A stretch of 64,000 nucleotides of DNA from Candidatus Pantoea carbekii (GTDB lineage Bacteria; Pseudomonadota; Gammaproteobacteria; Enterobacterales; Enterobacteriaceae). Positions 1 through 13,096 of the stretch are shown here, piece by piece. Below the pieces are notes generated by a model. That model did not search any database, was not told the DNA's origin, and worked only from the letters and a program-made list of their open reading frames with translations. How positions within the stretch are numbered: the stretch's first letter is position 1; each line of letters opens with the position of its first letter. A program made the translations under genes and the position numbers. Location: NCBI RefSeq assembly GCF_000971765.1, contig NZ_CP010907.1, forward strand, positions 496,001 to 560,000, read 5' to 3'.

Positions 1-57
1 AAGATTTATCGTTCCATCAATATGAGCAATCGGCTCTAGAATTAATGAGTCCTGCAT
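1..57 (-). CDS. aroA: 3-phosphoshikimate 1-carboxyvinyltransferase, N-terminus (cut by window edge)
   Basis: Only the first 19 codons are present: on the minus strand an ATG at 57-55 opens the frame MQDSLILEPIAHIDGTINL, which matches the start of enterobacterial AroA (EPSP synthase, sixth step of the shikimate pathway, cytoplasmic). It lies 81 bases after the serC stop on the same strand, the classic serC-aroA operon pairing serine/pyridoxal and aromatic synthesis. The frame runs off the window, so I cannot tell whether the gene is intact. Identification rests on a short but very typical peptide plus the conserved neighbour. Confidence 0.85.
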   Translation of the reverse strand, partial: MQDSLILEPIAHIDGTINL

Positions 58-90
58 CAAACTACATCTCCATAAAAACAAAATACTAAC

Positions 91-116
91 ATCTTAATGG
101 AGCATTATATTAAGAT
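91..116 (-). promoter_or_regulatory. serC-aroA intergenic hairpin
   Basis: An inverted repeat with 8-base arms (ATCTTAAT / ATTAAGAT) and a 10-base loop sits between the serC stop and the aroA start. It has no long T-run, so it looks more like a processing or attenuating stem inside the operon than a full terminator. The role is inferred. Confidence 0.35.
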
Positions 117-138
117 AATGTGGTTAAGGTAAAAGCTA

Positions 139-1224
139 TCAACCATAGTATCTTTCAAATTCAACCATAAAATCAGTTAGCGCTTTTACACCTTCTAAAG
201 GCATTGCATTATAAATAGAAGCGCGCATACCGCCAACTACACGATGCCCTTTAAGTGCGTGTAATCCTTCTTTAAGAGACTCTTCTAAAAATATTTTATC
301 CATAGAAGAATCTGTTAAACGAAATGGTACATTCATATAAGAACGATTTTTAATGTCTACATCATTGTAATACAAACAACTATTATCAATAGTATTGTAC
401 AACAGAGTGGCTTTAACCTGATTTAATTTTTCTATTTCTGCTAAACCTCCCTTTTCTTTTAACCATTGAAATACTAAACCAGAAAGATACCAAGCAAAAG
501 TTGGTGGAGTATTAAACATAGAATAATTTTCAGATAATACTGCATAGTTTAAAATTGACGGTACCCAAGACTGTGTACTCTTAAGTAGGTCATCACGTAT
601 GACAACTACAGTTAAACCAGCTGGCCCAATATTTTTTTGTGCACTAGCATAGAACATAGCGTAGCTACTTACGTTAATAGGGTAAGATAGAATTGTCGAA
701 GAGAGATCAGCAACGATAATTTTTTCATCAAAATTAGGTTCTTCCTTAATTGCAAGACCTTCAATAGTTTCATTTTGACAAAAGTGAACGTACGCACAAT
801 CATTGCTTAAATGCCATTCACACATAGGCAATAATGAATATTTGCCCGCTCGCTTAGATTGAATATTTATAACATTAGTATAACAGAATTTTTTTGCTTC
901 TTCGATAGCACTTTTTGCCCAATATCCACTATCAATATAGTCTGCTTTTGTATTATTGCCTAATAAGTTACCTGGAACTGCAGCAAACTGCCCACGTGCA
1001 CCACCTTGACAGAATAAAACTTTATAGTTAGATGGCACATCAAGTAACTCACGAAAATTTTCCTCTGTTTCTGAAGCTAATGCAATAAATTCTTTGCTTC
1101 GGTGGCTAATTTCCATTACTGAAGTACCTAATCCTTTCCAATTTCTTAGTTCTTGTTCTGCACGATACATTACTTCCACCGGAAGCATAGCTGGGCCAGA
1201 ACTAAAATTATAAATTTGACTCAT
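139..1224 (-). CDS. serC: phosphoserine aminotransferase
   Basis: SerC transfers the amino group of glutamate to 3-phosphohydroxypyruvate (serine synthesis) and to the matching intermediate of pyridoxal phosphate synthesis; it is a cytoplasmic PLP enzyme. The frame starts [15 protein letters not shown] and contains the PLP-lysine region [11 protein letters not shown] near residue 200 and the C-terminal [14 protein letters not shown]. The open frame extends three codons upstream to a GTG at 1233, but family alignment supports the ATG at 1224. At about 361 residues it is full length. It leads the serC-aroA operon; the pflB/focA and dms genes that lie between serC and serS in E. coli are gone. 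Confidence 0.96.
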   Translation of the reverse strand: MSQIYNFSSGPAMLPVEVMYRAEQELRNWKGLGTSVMEISHRSKEFIALASETEENFRELLDVPSNYKVLFCQGGARGQFAAVPGNLLGNNTKADYIDSGYWAKSAIEEAKKFCYTNVINIQSKRAGKYSLLPMCEWHLSNDCAYVHFCQNETIEGLAIKEEPNFDEKIIVADLSSTILSYPINVSSYAMFYASAQKNIGPAGLTVVVIRDDLLKSTQSWVPSILNYAVLSENYSMFNTPPTFAWYLSGLVFQWLKEKGGLAEIEKLNQVKATLLYNTIDNSCLYYNDVDIKNRSYMNVPFRLTDSSMDKIFLEESLKEGLHALKGHRVVGGMRASIYNAMPLEGVKALTDFMVEFERYYG

Positions 1225-1573
1225 TTTTACCACACTATTGTTAAAAATTATTTTTTTAATTGTTTTTAAAAATTCTAATTATCAATCTAATATTTATTTA
1301 TATTCAAATAATGTTATCAATTTTCTATTGATAACATAAAAAGCAAATATAATCAATCGGATACAAATAAAATATTTTAAAAAAATAAGCAAGTATTCAA
1401 TTTTTTAGAATTTAAATTTTAACTTTCTATTTTAAAAGATGAAAAAATAAATTGAAATATATTTATAGATCAACGCATAACCTATAATCTTAGAGGTTCT
1501 GTTAAAAAATATGTTTTTAAAATTTCGGCAGATATAAAATATTCTACATTATATTAAAGAATAAAACTTAATT
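1225..1573. other. gap between serS and serC; no gene seen
   Basis: About 350 bases of A+T-rich DNA upstream of serC, where its promoter must lie. I see no open frame or stable hairpin worth naming. In E. coli several genes separate serS and serC here, so this is probably a deletion scar. Confidence 0.5.
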
Positions 1574-2863
1574 TTAACCGATAAAACTTAATCCACCCAT
1601 ATAAGAACGTAGTACTTTTGGAACTTCAATTTTTCCATCAGCATGTTGATAGTTTTCCAATACTGCTGCTAATGTACGACCAACTGCAAGACCTGACCCA
1701 TTCAATGTATGTACTAAGCATAATTTTTTGTCAATGTATCGACGGTAACGAGCCTGCATGCGACGAGCTTGAAAATCTCTCATGTTAGAACATGATGAAA
1801 TTTCACGATACGTGTTTTGTGCTGGCAGCCAAACTTCTAAATCATAAGTTTTAGCAGCCCCAAATGCCATATCACCTGTACATAATAAAACTTTTCGGTA
1901 AGGTAGATTTAACAATTGTAAAACCTGTTCTGCATCAGTAACAAGTTCTTCTAGTGCATGCATAGAGTTATTGGGCGCAACAATATTTACCATCTCAACT
2001 TTATCAAATTGATGCATACGAATAAGACCTCGCGTATCTCGTCCGTAAGAACCTGTTTCAGCTCGAAAACATGGAGTATGTGCTGCAAATTTAATAGGCA
2101 GATCTTTTTCTTCTAATATTTTCTCTCGTACTAGATTAGTCAAAGGTACTTCTGCTGTGGGAATGAGTGCATAGCTACTATCATGAATATCTTTTATAGA
2201 TTTGACATGAAAAAGATCGTCATCAAATTTAGGTAACTGACCAGTTCCGTAAAACGCTTCTTGGTTAAGTATATATGGTACATAAGTTTCAAGATAACCA
2301 TGTTTTTGAGTATGTAGATCAAGCATAAACTGACTTAACGCGCGATGCAAATGAGCAATTTCACCTTTCATTACAATAAAACGTGAACAAGTTAGCTTTA
2401 CTGCTGTTGCAAAATCCAACCCTCTTAATCCTTCACCTAATTGTATATGGTCTTTTATTGGGAAATTGAACATGCGTTTCTGACCCCAACAACTTATTTC
2501 TTTATTTTCTGTATTATCTTTACCAATCGGCACATCATCTGCAGGCAAATTAGGCAATAAAAGAACAAAATCACGGATTTCATTTTTTAAAGAATCCAAC
2601 TCTTTTTTATATGTATCTAAACATTTTCCTAGCATATTTACTTTTTGATATATTGGCTCAATGTTACAGCCACGTGCTTTAGTTTGACCAATTGTTCTGG
2701 ATAATGAATTGCGTTCAGCTTGTAAATTTTCAGTTTCCACCTGCACAGTTCTACGACGTTCTTCAAGATAACGCAGCATTTCTAAATCTAATTTGAACCC
2801 TCGGTGTGCTAATTTTTCTGCAACTATATCTGGTTGATTTCGCAATATATTTGGATCAAGCAT
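1574..2863 (-). CDS. serS: seryl-tRNA synthetase
   Basis: This class II aminoacyl-tRNA synthetase charges tRNA-Ser (and tRNA-Sec) with serine in the cytoplasm. The 429-residue frame begins [19 protein letters not shown] and has the N-terminal coiled-coil tRNA-binding arm (about 30-100). Class II motif 2 is visible in [20 protein letters not shown] and motif 3 in [19 protein letters not shown]. Its length equals the E. coli protein. It stands alone on the minus strand; rarA, which normally lies between lolA and serS, is missing. Confidence 0.97.
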   Translation of the reverse strand: MLDPNILRNQPDIVAEKLAHRGFKLDLEMLRYLEERRRTVQVETENLQAERNSLSRTIGQTKARGCNIEPIYQKVNMLGKCLDTYKKELDSLKNEIRDFVLLLPNLPADDVPIGKDNTENKEISCWGQKRMFNFPIKDHIQLGEGLRGLDFATAVKLTCSRFIVMKGEIAHLHRALSQFMLDLHTQKHGYLETYVPYILNQEAFYGTGQLPKFDDDLFHVKSIKDIHDSSYALIPTAEVPLTNLVREKILEEKDLPIKFAAHTPCFRAETGSYGRDTRGLIRMHQFDKVEMVNIVAPNNSMHALEELVTDAEQVLQLLNLPYRKVLLCTGDMAFGAAKTYDLEVWLPAQNTYREISSCSNMRDFQARRMQARYRRYIDKKLCLVHTLNGSGLAVGRTLAAVLENYQHADGKIEVPKVLRSYMGGLSFIG

Positions 2864-3315
2864 ACTTATCCTATTTAATTTTAATAATTTAAGTCAATAC
2901 AGATGAAGCATCTATATTCAAATTGAATATTTTTATATCATACAACATGTATAATGTTTATTATCTTATCAAATTAATTTAGGTTGGTTAATTTGTAACG
3001 TTCATGTTGATTTGCTAATTAATTTGTAAAATTTTGTTTTTTAAGATTAATTCAATATGAGTAGTGTTGATCGATTTTTATGATATACTTCGATATATCA
3101 AATATCTCTATACTTAAGAAACACTCATTGGAAGATAAAATATGCAAGATAAAGTATATAAATTTTTATTGATGTAATATTTAAAACTTTCTATTTTTAT
3201 AAAAAGAAATTTTGAAAATTAGTTAATTTGAAAAACTTTTCAAATCATACTTTACAACGATAAATTACAAAAAATTTGGATATTATGATACTATGCGGTT
3301 TTTTATAATAATAAA
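2864..3315. other. gap at the expected rarA position; no gene seen
   Basis: About 450 bases between lolA and serS. E. coli has rarA (about 1.3 kb) here. I could not recover a convincing rarA fragment by hand translation, so most of the gene appears to be deleted rather than merely inactivated. The serS promoter probably lies at its left end. Confidence 0.45.
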
Positions 3316-3951
3316 TTATTCGCTGAAATGATCAGAATTGTATTCACGTTGATCATCTACAGTTACCCATTTTGGAAATTTAATAATAAATTTATCAGAA
3401 TTAATTTCACCATTATTCTGATTGTCAAATTGGTAGCTATTACACTGTCCATCTTGTTCAATAGTACTAAATTTTCGAATGATTCCTAGAGACGTTACAG
3501 TTATGGTGAATTTCTTCAGATTAGTGTCATTAGCTTTCGGTATTACTTCAAACTGATCGCCTTGTTGTTTTATTGTATAATTTTTCCAATCACTTTTTTT
3601 ATTGCGAGTAAATAATATAAATGGCGTATTATCAATCATGTTTTGTAAAAAATTTACGCTCACCTGAGAAATATAAGGATTATAAAACCAAAGATTTTTA
3701 CCATCAGAGATAATGAAATTTTCGTCAGGTAACTGTATATGCCAATTAAACAAATTTGGATGTTTAACCCATAGTTCGCCTTTTCCATTGTGTATATTCA
3801 CACCATTAGTATCAGTGACTGTTTGGCTAAAAAAAACGTGAAAACTATTCACTTGGTTTAAACGATACTGTAAATTATTTGAAGCATCTGCTAGAGCTAT
3901 TTTGCTACTACATCCGATTAAAAAACTACAAATTATAATAAGTAATTTCAT
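3316..3951 (-). CDS. lolA: periplasmic lipoprotein carrier LolA
   Basis: LolA accepts lipoproteins from LolCDE at the inner membrane and hands them across the periplasm to LolB. The 211-residue frame matches the family throughout, for example ELWVKHPNLFNWH, SDGKNLWFYNPY and GVTVDDQR-like VTVDDQREYN at the end. The N-terminus is a signal peptide, MKLLIIICSFLIGCSSKIAL. The ALA-D site at residues 19-22 fits signal peptidase I, but LIGC at 11-14 also reads as a lipobox, which is unusual for LolA. It follows ftsK on the same strand as in E. coli, after a 277-base gap holding a hairpin. Confidence 0.94.
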   Translation of the reverse strand: MKLLIIICSFLIGCSSKIALADASNNLQYRLNQVNSFHVFFSQTVTDTNGVNIHNGKGELWVKHPNLFNWHIQLPDENFIISDGKNLWFYNPYISQVSVNFLQNMIDNTPFILFTRNKKSDWKNYTIKQQGDQFEVIPKANDTNLKKFTITVTSLGIIRKFSTIEQDGQCNSYQFDNQNNGEINSDKFIIKFPKWVTVDDQREYNSDHFSE

Positions 3952-4038
3952 TGATTAAAATTTTTATTATCTATTAATATAATCACTTCTAACATTATAT
4001 CATAATTGCATTCTCGCTCACAATAAACATTAGCATTA

Positions 4039-4067
4039 AAAGAAATATTCATATGAAATATTTCTTT
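4039..4067 (-). terminator. hairpin between ftsK and lolA
   Basis: Perfect 11-base arms (AAAGAAATATT / AATATTTCTTT) around a 7-base loop. On the minus strand it follows ftsK and precedes lolA. A T-run follows on the plus side and a shorter one on the minus side, so it may work in both directions. Stem stability is modest because it is A+T-rich. Confidence 0.45.
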
Positions 4068-4228
4068 TTTTTATGATAGATAAAAAGATTTACCATTATT
4101 ATTAACAAATAGATTTTTCAAAAAAAACTCTACACTTTTTAAGTGTGTAACATTAATGCTTTTTGCTTTTTTAAAAAATTTAAACATATATTTTAAAAAT
4201 GCATCTCAATTTATCATTATTTGTAATT

Positions 4229-7033
4229 TTATAACTCTAAATTTAATCTTTTATGATCCTTATTATCATGAATACCATCGATATATTTTAATGAACGACG
4301 CATTTTCCAATCTTGTACTACAGCATGAACTTCTTGATCACAAATAAATGCACCATGTACACGTAATGGAGTTGACGAATTTGGCGGTATATAAAGCATA
4401 TCTCCAATGCCTAACAACGATTCTGCACCTCCTTGATCTAGGATAGTACGTGAGTCGATTTTGCTAGAGACAGTAAATGCTATACGTGTTGGAATGTTTG
4501 CTTTAATGGAACCAGTAATTACATCTACTGACGGACGTTGAGTAGCTAATACTAAATGAATACCTGCAGCCCGTGCTTTCTGTGATAATCGCAGAATAAA
4601 TTTCTCTATTTTTTTTCCTACGACCATCATTAAATCGGCGAATTCATCTATAATAACTACAATGTAGGGTAGCTTCTCATGCATTGGTTGCTGTGTATCC
4701 ATACTAGTAGTAGTAGATGATTTGTTGTAGTATGGATTTGAAATAGAATTAGTTACATTAATTGATTGTTTTATTTTTTCGTTATAATTTAATAAATGCC
4801 GCACTCCAAGAACAGACATTAATTTATATCGACGTTCCATTTCACTAACAATCCAGCATAATACATTAACCGCTTCTGTCATATCAGTTACAACTTCAGT
4901 TAAGAGATGAGGTATACCTTCATAGATTGAAAGTTCCAACATTTTTGGATCTATCATTATAAAACGTACTTCTTCTGGAGTTGATTTATATAACATACTA
5001 ATTATCATGGCATTAATGGCTACAGACTTACCTGAACCTGTAGTACCAGCAACTAACAGATGAGGCATTTTCGCTAAATCTGCTACTACTGGTTGACCAG
5101 CAATATCTTTGCCTAAAACTATAGAAATCGGTGAAGGATTTTTATAAAATGTAGTACTATTTAATATTTCTCGCAAATACACTGTTTGGCGATACTTATT
5201 TGGCAATTCTAAACCTACATATGGTTTTCCAGCAATTACTTCTACTATACGTAAAGAAATTGTCGATAATGATCGTGCTAAATCCCGAGATAAATTTGAG
5301 ATACGTGCAACTTTCACACCAGGTGCTAAATCAAGTTCGAATCTAGTAATTACAGGACCTACCGAAATACTTACAACTTTTGCTTTTATGCGGTAATCAG
5401 CTAATCGGGCCTCAATAAGACGTGCAGTTTTTTTAAGTATAAATCTATCGATAGGTTCTTCTACTGATTTTGGTAGTGTCAACAAATCAAGTGTTGGAAA
5501 AGATTTTGATATAGATGATTTTATTGTATTCATTGATATTTTTTTGTTAAAAATATTATGCGTATTTACTTGTTCAGACGATTGATTTGTTTTATTTAAC
5601 CACAATAAAGTTTGTGATAACTTTTCCCTTGGATTTAATTGATTTATTTCTTCAATAGGAGAAATATTTTTAAATGTTACTAATTTATTGTACGTAAAAA
5701 GTGTTGGATTAGTACTGTGTCGTGCCAAATTATTCATCGGTAAAATTGTGTACGGTAAAACAGTATTAGCAGAAAAAGGTTGTAAATTAATTAAAGACAT
5801 TTGCTTAAAATATGATGGATATCTGGGATAGAACATTTCTTGCGATCGTATACTTTGTTGTAAAACAGTTGATAGCGAGTACAAAATATTTTTTAATTTT
5901 GCTTTTTTTTTAGTATTTTTTTTACTGATATTTTTTGATAATCGTCTAATATAATAAGCAATTAACTGACTACGTATAAGCAATTTTATTTTTTTAATAT
6001 AAAATTTATTAGTAACATATTTAATTAAAATATTTTTTAAAAATCCTTTGAAATTTAAATTAATTAGTATTATATCTTTTATTTTCTTCATCTTGAATAA
6101 AAAATTTGTTTTTATAGTAGATGGTAATATAAAAAATTGATCATCATTGTTATTCAAAGAATGCTTTCTCAAAGCATGATGCTTGTTGCTTTTAAAGCAA
6201 GCTGAAGGCGTAGTTTTGATTGGTACTTTGAAGCAAGATGTTAGTGAGCACGTTCTTTTCGTATGTTTAATCGATTTAAATTTTAAAGAACTACGGTTAG
6301 AAAAAATATTAGTTTTCTTTTTAAGAAAACTAATATTTTGAAATGTATTATTCTTTTTTTGTTTTTTTTGATATTTTTTACTTTTTTGTATATTTTTACC
6401 ATATAATCGATAACTGAAACATACTAACATATTAAGTATTAAACTATAAATTTTATTTGCAATAGCTAACCAAGAATATCCAGAATATAATGTAATACCT
6501 GCTGCCCATAAAAACAAAAGTGCTAATAAACTACCAGTTATGTTCAAGCGTAAAACCATTGCATTACTAATGAAATTACCAATTATCCCCCCAGAAGGAA
6601 AATACAAAATATCATTAAAGATCAATGTAGCTAAACTACAGCTAGTAATAATCAATACAATTATACCAATGCAACGCAACCCAATAGAAAAATAATCAAT
6701 ATAACCTTTTCTATTGCGATTTTTAAAAAGAACCCAGCCTAATTCAATGAGCACCAAAGGGACTACATACGCTATGATGCCAAAAATAATTAATAGCACA
6801 TTAGCTAACCATACACCAAAACTTCCACCTAAGTTACAAATAGATTGACTATTAAAACTTGTTTTATAACAACTAATATTGGAAGGACTAAAACTTATTA
6901 ATGATACTATCATGTAAATAATACATAGTACAAAAATAATGCATAATACTTCCAGTAATCGATTACTGCTGCTTAAAGGTTTCCATGAAAGACTTCTATC
7001 TTTTTTTCTGTATTTTTTATATTCCTGGTTCAA
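4229..7033 (-). CDS. ftsK: DNA translocase FtsK lacking the gamma domain
   Basis: FtsK couples septum assembly to chromosome segregation. The 934-residue frame has the N-terminal membrane domain (several hydrophobic segments within the first about 200 residues), a shortened Lys/Asn-rich linker, and the alpha/beta motor: Walker A GTTGSGKS, Walker [12 protein letters not shown] and the following [20 protein letters not shown]. The frame ends soon after [11 protein letters not shown] with a short unrelated tail. The winged-helix gamma domain (about 60-70 residues after a short linker in E. coli), which reads KOPS and activates XerD, is therefore absent. E. coli FtsK has 1329 residues; most of the difference is linker. 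Between lrp and lolA as in E. coli. Confidence 0.95.
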   Translation of the reverse strand: MNQEYKKYRKKDRSLSWKPLSSSNRLLEVLCIIFVLCIIYMIVSLISFSPSNISCYKTSFNSQSICNLGGSFGVWLANVLLIIFGIIAYVVPLVLIELGWVLFKNRNRKGYIDYFSIGLRCIGIIVLIITSCSLATLIFNDILYFPSGGIIGNFISNAMVLRLNITGSLLALLFLWAAGITLYSGYSWLAIANKIYSLILNMLVCFSYRLYGKNIQKSKKYQKKQKKNNTFQNISFLKKKTNIFSNRSSLKFKSIKHTKRTCSLTSCFKVPIKTTPSACFKSNKHHALRKHSLNNNDDQFFILPSTIKTNFLFKMKKIKDIILINLNFKGFLKNILIKYVTNKFYIKKIKLLIRSQLIAYYIRRLSKNISKKNTKKKAKLKNILYSLSTVLQQSIRSQEMFYPRYPSYFKQMSLINLQPFSANTVLPYTILPMNNLARHSTNPTLFTYNKLVTFKNISPIEEINQLNPREKLSQTLLWLNKTNQSSEQVNTHNIFNKKISMNTIKSSISKSFPTLDLLTLPKSVEEPIDRFILKKTARLIEARLADYRIKAKVVSISVGPVITRFELDLAPGVKVARISNLSRDLARSLSTISLRIVEVIAGKPYVGLELPNKYRQTVYLREILNSTTFYKNPSPISIVLGKDIAGQPVVADLAKMPHLLVAGTTGSGKSVAINAMIISMLYKSTPEEVRFIMIDPKMLELSIYEGIPHLLTEVVTDMTEAVNVLCWIVSEMERRYKLMSVLGVRHLLNYNEKIKQSINVTNSISNPYYNKSSTTTSMDTQQPMHEKLPYIVVIIDEFADLMMVVGKKIEKFILRLSQKARAAGIHLVLATQRPSVDVITGSIKANIPTRIAFTVSSKIDSRTILDQGGAESLLGIGDMLYIPPNSSTPLRVHGAFICDQEVHAVVQDWKMRRSLKYIDGIHDNKDHKRLNLEL

Positions 7034-7166
7034 AAGTGTTCTCCAGGTGATAATGAAGTAATAGCAATCATACTGAAAATACCTATTAATTTCGTCAATA
7101 ATTAAAATGGATAAATGTGTTACAATAGATAGCTCTAAGTTTCTTAAAAACTTTAAATTTATCTGA

Positions 7167-7664
7167 CTATCGAGTTTTGATGACTAATCGGCTACTATGT
7201 TTCACTTCTTCCATCACTACGTAAGTACGAGTATCGTTTACACCTGGCAAATGTAGTAAAGTTTCACCTAATAATTTGCGATATGCTGACATATCTGAAA
7301 CGCGTGTTTTTAATAAATAATCAAAATCACCTGAAACAAGATGACATTCTTGCGTTTCCTCGAGTTTTTGTACCGCAGCATTAAATTTTTCAAATACATC
7401 CACTGCATTACGATTCAAAGTTATTTCAACAAATACTAGCAATGAGGCATCAAGATAATGTGGGTTGAGCTGCGCAGTATAACCTAAAATAAAACCTTGT
7501 CGCTCTAAGCGACGTACGCGTTCAAGACAAGGTGTTGGAGATAATCCAATGCGTTTTGACAGTTCTACATTAGAAATACGTCCATCTTTTTGCAATTCAT
7601 TTAAAATATTTCTATCGATACGATCTAAATCTTTAGTGAAACGTTTTTTTTTGTAATCTCCCAT
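7167..7664 (-). CDS. lrp: leucine-responsive regulatory protein
   Basis: Global transcription regulator of amino-acid metabolism, DNA-binding octamer/hexadecamer. The 165-residue frame is nearly identical to E. coli Lrp. It has an N-terminal helix-turn-helix ([20 protein letters not shown]), then the ligand-binding RAM domain with [15 protein letters not shown] and [16 protein letters not shown]. The ATG at 7664 has an AGAGAG ribosome site. It is transcribed divergently from trxB across a 475-base gap. Keeping such a regulator suggests some regulated amino-acid metabolism survives. Confidence 0.97.
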   Translation of the reverse strand: MGDYKKKRFTKDLDRIDRNILNELQKDGRISNVELSKRIGLSPTPCLERVRRLERQGFILGYTAQLNPHYLDASLLVFVEITLNRNAVDVFEKFNAAVQKLEETQECHLVSGDFDYLLKTRVSDMSAYRKLLGETLLHLPGVNDTRTYVVMEEVKHSSRLVIKTR

Positions 7665-10037
<2,373 letters not shown>

Positions 10038-10067
10038 TTTTCGTTCGTACACATTCTTGTTGACTTT

Positions 10068-10105
10068 CCTAAAAGACCGAGCGCACAAACCTTCGGTTTT
10101 TTAGG
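10068..10105. terminator. infA: bidirectional terminator between infA and clpA
   Basis: Arms CCTAAAAGACCGA (10068-10080) and TCGGTTTTTTAGG (10093-10105) pair with one mismatch around a 12-base loop, with A and T runs built into the stem. It sits between two converging genes, so it can serve both. One of the more G+C-rich stems in the window. Confidence 0.75.
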
Positions 10106-10142
10106 ATTCTAAAATATACGCATACCATCCGTATGGTTTTAT

Positions 10143-12383
10143 TTAAAATAAATATGTTAATTGATTTTTATTTTTATCTAAATCTATTGATACAGAACCA
10201 CCTTTTACTAATGAACCAAATAGTAATTCGTTTGCGAGCGGTTGTTTCAAATTTTCTTGCACTATACGTGACATGGGGCGTGCTCCCATAGTTCTATCAT
10301 AACCCATTTCAGCCAACCAACTACGAGCATTTTGACTTACTTGTAAAAAAACACCTTTTTTATTAAGCTGAGACTGTAATTCTACGATAAACTTATCTAC
10401 AACTTGATAAATGACTTCTATTGAAAGATGCTCAAACCAGATAATACTATCAAAACGGTTACGAAATTCAGGCAGGAAAATTTTTTTAATCTCTGCTATT
10501 GTATCTACGCTACAATTTTGCTTAACTAATCCAATAGAATTGCGTTCAGCTTCATATGCTCCAGCATTAGTAGTCATTACAAGTACTACATTGCGAAAAT
10601 CAGCTTTCCGACCATTATTATCTGTTAATATACCATAATCCATAACTTGTAGCATTAAATTAAAAATATCCGGATGAGCTTTTTCAATTTCATCTAATAA
10701 TAACACTGAATATGGATTTTTAATTATAGCATCAGTAAGGTATCCTCCATTATCGAAACCAATATAACCCGGAGATGTACCAATTAGGCGACTAATACTA
10801 TGACGTTCCATATATTCAGACATATCAAAACGCAATAATTTCATATCTAGTGCCTTTGACAACTGTACTGTCACTTCAGTTTTTCCTACGCCTGTCGGAC
10901 CAGCAAATAGAAACGATCCAACTGGTTTATATTCTTGTCTAAGACCGGCACGACTTACCTTGATAGCTTCAGTTAATGCTTCAATAGCTTTATCTTGACC
11001 AAATACTAATTTTTTTAATCGACTACTTAAATTTTTTAGTCTATCACGATCACTAGCTGATACACTTTGCTGTGGGACACGCGCAATATGTGCTACTACT
11101 CTTTCAATATCCGAAACATGAATAATTTTTCTACGTCGAGTAGCCGGTAGTAAACGTGAACACGCGCCTGCTTCATCAATAATATCTATTGCTTTATCAG
11201 GTAAATAACGCCCGTTAATATATTTTACTGCTAATTCTACAGCTGCACGTAATGATTTTGAAGTATAACGTACATTATGATGCGTTTCATATTTTGATTT
11301 TAAGCCATTAAGAATTTGTACTGTCTCTTCTAGAGAAGGTTCAAGAATATCAATTTTTTGAAAACGACGAGCTAATACTCTATCTTTTTCAAAAAGATTT
11401 CGAAATTCTTGATAAGTGGTGGATCCAATTATGCGAATTTTACCACTAGACAGTAATGGTTTAATAAAATTTGCTATATCTAGTTGACTACCTGATGCCG
11501 AACCCGTTCCTATAATAGTATGAATTTCATCAATAAACAAAATACTTTGTTTATCAAATTCCATTTGTTTTAATAGAATTTTAAAACGTTTTTCAAAATC
11601 ACCACGGTATTTAGTACCTGATAATAATGCTCCTATATCAAGAGAATATACAATACATTTTTGCATTACTTCTTGTATCTCATTACGCACTATACGCCAA
11701 GCAAGTCCTTCAGCAATTGCAGTTTTACCTACACCAGATTCACCTACTAGTAATGGATTATTTTTACGACGACGGCATAATACTTGAATAGTACGTTCTA
11801 ATTCTTTATCGCGAACGATTAACGGATCAATATGGTCAATATGAGCAAGGTGATTAAGATTAGTTGTAAACTTTTCTATATACTTTTCCATCTTTACTTG
11901 TTTTTTTTTAATAAAGCGTTTTGTATCACTACACAATGAATTTAACTTATTGTTAATTTTACCAGGAAACACAAGATTAGCTATATCAAAAGGGTTTACT
12001 TCATGTTTTTTAAGCAAATAAGCAGCTTGTGATTCTTGTTCGCTGAAAATTGCAATTAGTACATTTGCTCCGGAAACTTCTTTGCTTCCGGATGTACGAA
12101 CGTTAAAAATTGCTCTCTGTAATACACGTTGAAAACCGAGTGTTGGTTGTGTATTACATTCTTTGTTAGTTGCTGGGAACAATGGTGTAGTATGCTCAAT
12201 AAAAATTTCAAGTTCGTGTCGCATAGTCATAATATCCACTGTACAGGCTTCTAAAACTTTTTTAACCGATGGATTATTTAGTAAAACTAATAATAAATGC
12301 TCGATTGTCATAAATTCATGGCGATGCTGACACGCGCTAGCGAAAGCTATATTTAAAGTGAGTTCCAATTCTTGACTGAGCAT
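10143..12383 (-). CDS. clpA: ATP-dependent Clp protease ATPase subunit ClpA
   Basis: AAA+ unfoldase that feeds substrates to ClpP. The 746-residue frame has the N domain (1 to about 145), D1 with Walker A GESGVGKTA and Walker B ILFIDEIHT, and D2 with GPTGVGKTE and LLLDEIEKA. The ClpP-docking IGL loop is kept (SIGLVKQ), so ClpP binding should be intact. It is about 12 residues shorter than E. coli ClpA at the C-terminal tail. The adaptor gene clpS, normally just upstream, is not open; only a possible remnant is visible. Confidence 0.97.
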   Translation of the reverse strand: MLSQELELTLNIAFASACQHRHEFMTIEHLLLVLLNNPSVKKVLEACTVDIMTMRHELEIFIEHTTPLFPATNKECNTQPTLGFQRVLQRAIFNVRTSGSKEVSGANVLIAIFSEQESQAAYLLKKHEVNPFDIANLVFPGKINNKLNSLCSDTKRFIKKKQVKMEKYIEKFTTNLNHLAHIDHIDPLIVRDKELERTIQVLCRRRKNNPLLVGESGVGKTAIAEGLAWRIVRNEIQEVMQKCIVYSLDIGALLSGTKYRGDFEKRFKILLKQMEFDKQSILFIDEIHTIIGTGSASGSQLDIANFIKPLLSSGKIRIIGSTTYQEFRNLFEKDRVLARRFQKIDILEPSLEETVQILNGLKSKYETHHNVRYTSKSLRAAVELAVKYINGRYLPDKAIDIIDEAGACSRLLPATRRRKIIHVSDIERVVAHIARVPQQSVSASDRDRLKNLSSRLKKLVFGQDKAIEALTEAIKVSRAGLRQEYKPVGSFLFAGPTGVGKTEVTVQLSKALDMKLLRFDMSEYMERHSISRLIGTSPGYIGFDNGGYLTDAIIKNPYSVLLLDEIEKAHPDIFNLMLQVMDYGILTDNNGRKADFRNVVLVMTTNAGAYEAERNSIGLVKQNCSVDTIAEIKKIFLPEFRNRFDSIIWFEHLSIEVIYQVVDKFIVELQSQLNKKGVFLQVSQNARSWLAEMGYDRTMGARPMSRIVQENLKQPLANELLFGSLVKGGSVSIDLDKNKNQLTYLF

Positions 12384-12700
12384 TATGTATTTACTCCAAA
12401 GTATTCCATAGCATCTGTATTTTTTAATTTATCTAAAAATAATGTTAAGTTTTTTCTAGTTGTATATCTATAGAATAGACAAAACAAAACGAGTTTTTAT
12501 TTATTGCATCTAAAAATAACGTATATTGTCTACTGTAATATTGATTGAATAATATATAAATAAATATCATATCGTTAGACATTTTAAATGTTCAATGTTG
12601 TATTAATCATTCAATGTTGTTTTTTGTGATGCTGAGGATGTGTTTTTTGAAAACTCCATTGGAGATATATAACTATGCTGCTAAAAATATTTTTTAATTT
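12384..12700 (-). pseudogene. clpS: probable remnant of clpS
   Basis: Directly upstream of clpA the minus strand reads SPMEF near 12650, matching the TPMEF core of the N-end-rule adaptor ClpS. A QK..LND stretch follows. A terminal LWNTLE then a stop near 12394 sits where ClpS ends LLCTLEKA. The distance from SPMEF to the clpA start (about 265 bases) fits the missing part of a 106-residue ClpS. Stops interrupt it repeatedly and alignment in the middle is poor, so this is a tentative call supported mainly by position. Confidence 0.4.
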
Positions 12701-13096
12701 TTCTTTATTTAGATGTCAGAGTATGCGGATTAATGTAAAGAGATATTTATATATTATTTTGTTTATAAAAATTAAACAATATCTAAATCCATTTTCTGTT
12801 TTTAATAAAATCGGATTATTACTAATTTATAAGTAGTAATGTATCTTTAGATTAATTGCTACATTCCGCATCTCATTGAAATTTCAATAATTTAATTTTT
12901 AATCGAATATACAGTAGAATATTTCTGTTCATCGTATAAGTATAGAAATACCATTCTCTGTTAATTTATATTAATTAACAACATCAAAGAAAGAATAAAA
13001 TATAGAAAATAATAACGTTTTAAATATATTAAATTTGTTGTATTTAATTGTACTATTAATATAGTACAATAAGATCTTATTTAAATTAAGAAAATC
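12701..13096. other. gap upstream of moeA; no gene seen
   Basis: About 400 A+T-rich bases between the clpS remnant and moeA. Nothing recognisable; the moeA promoter should be at its right end. Confidence 0.4.

Noticed and set aside
4156-4347. Plus-strand open frame of 63 codons overlapping the ftsK 3' end
   Set aside because: Antisense to ftsK with composition typical of chance frames.
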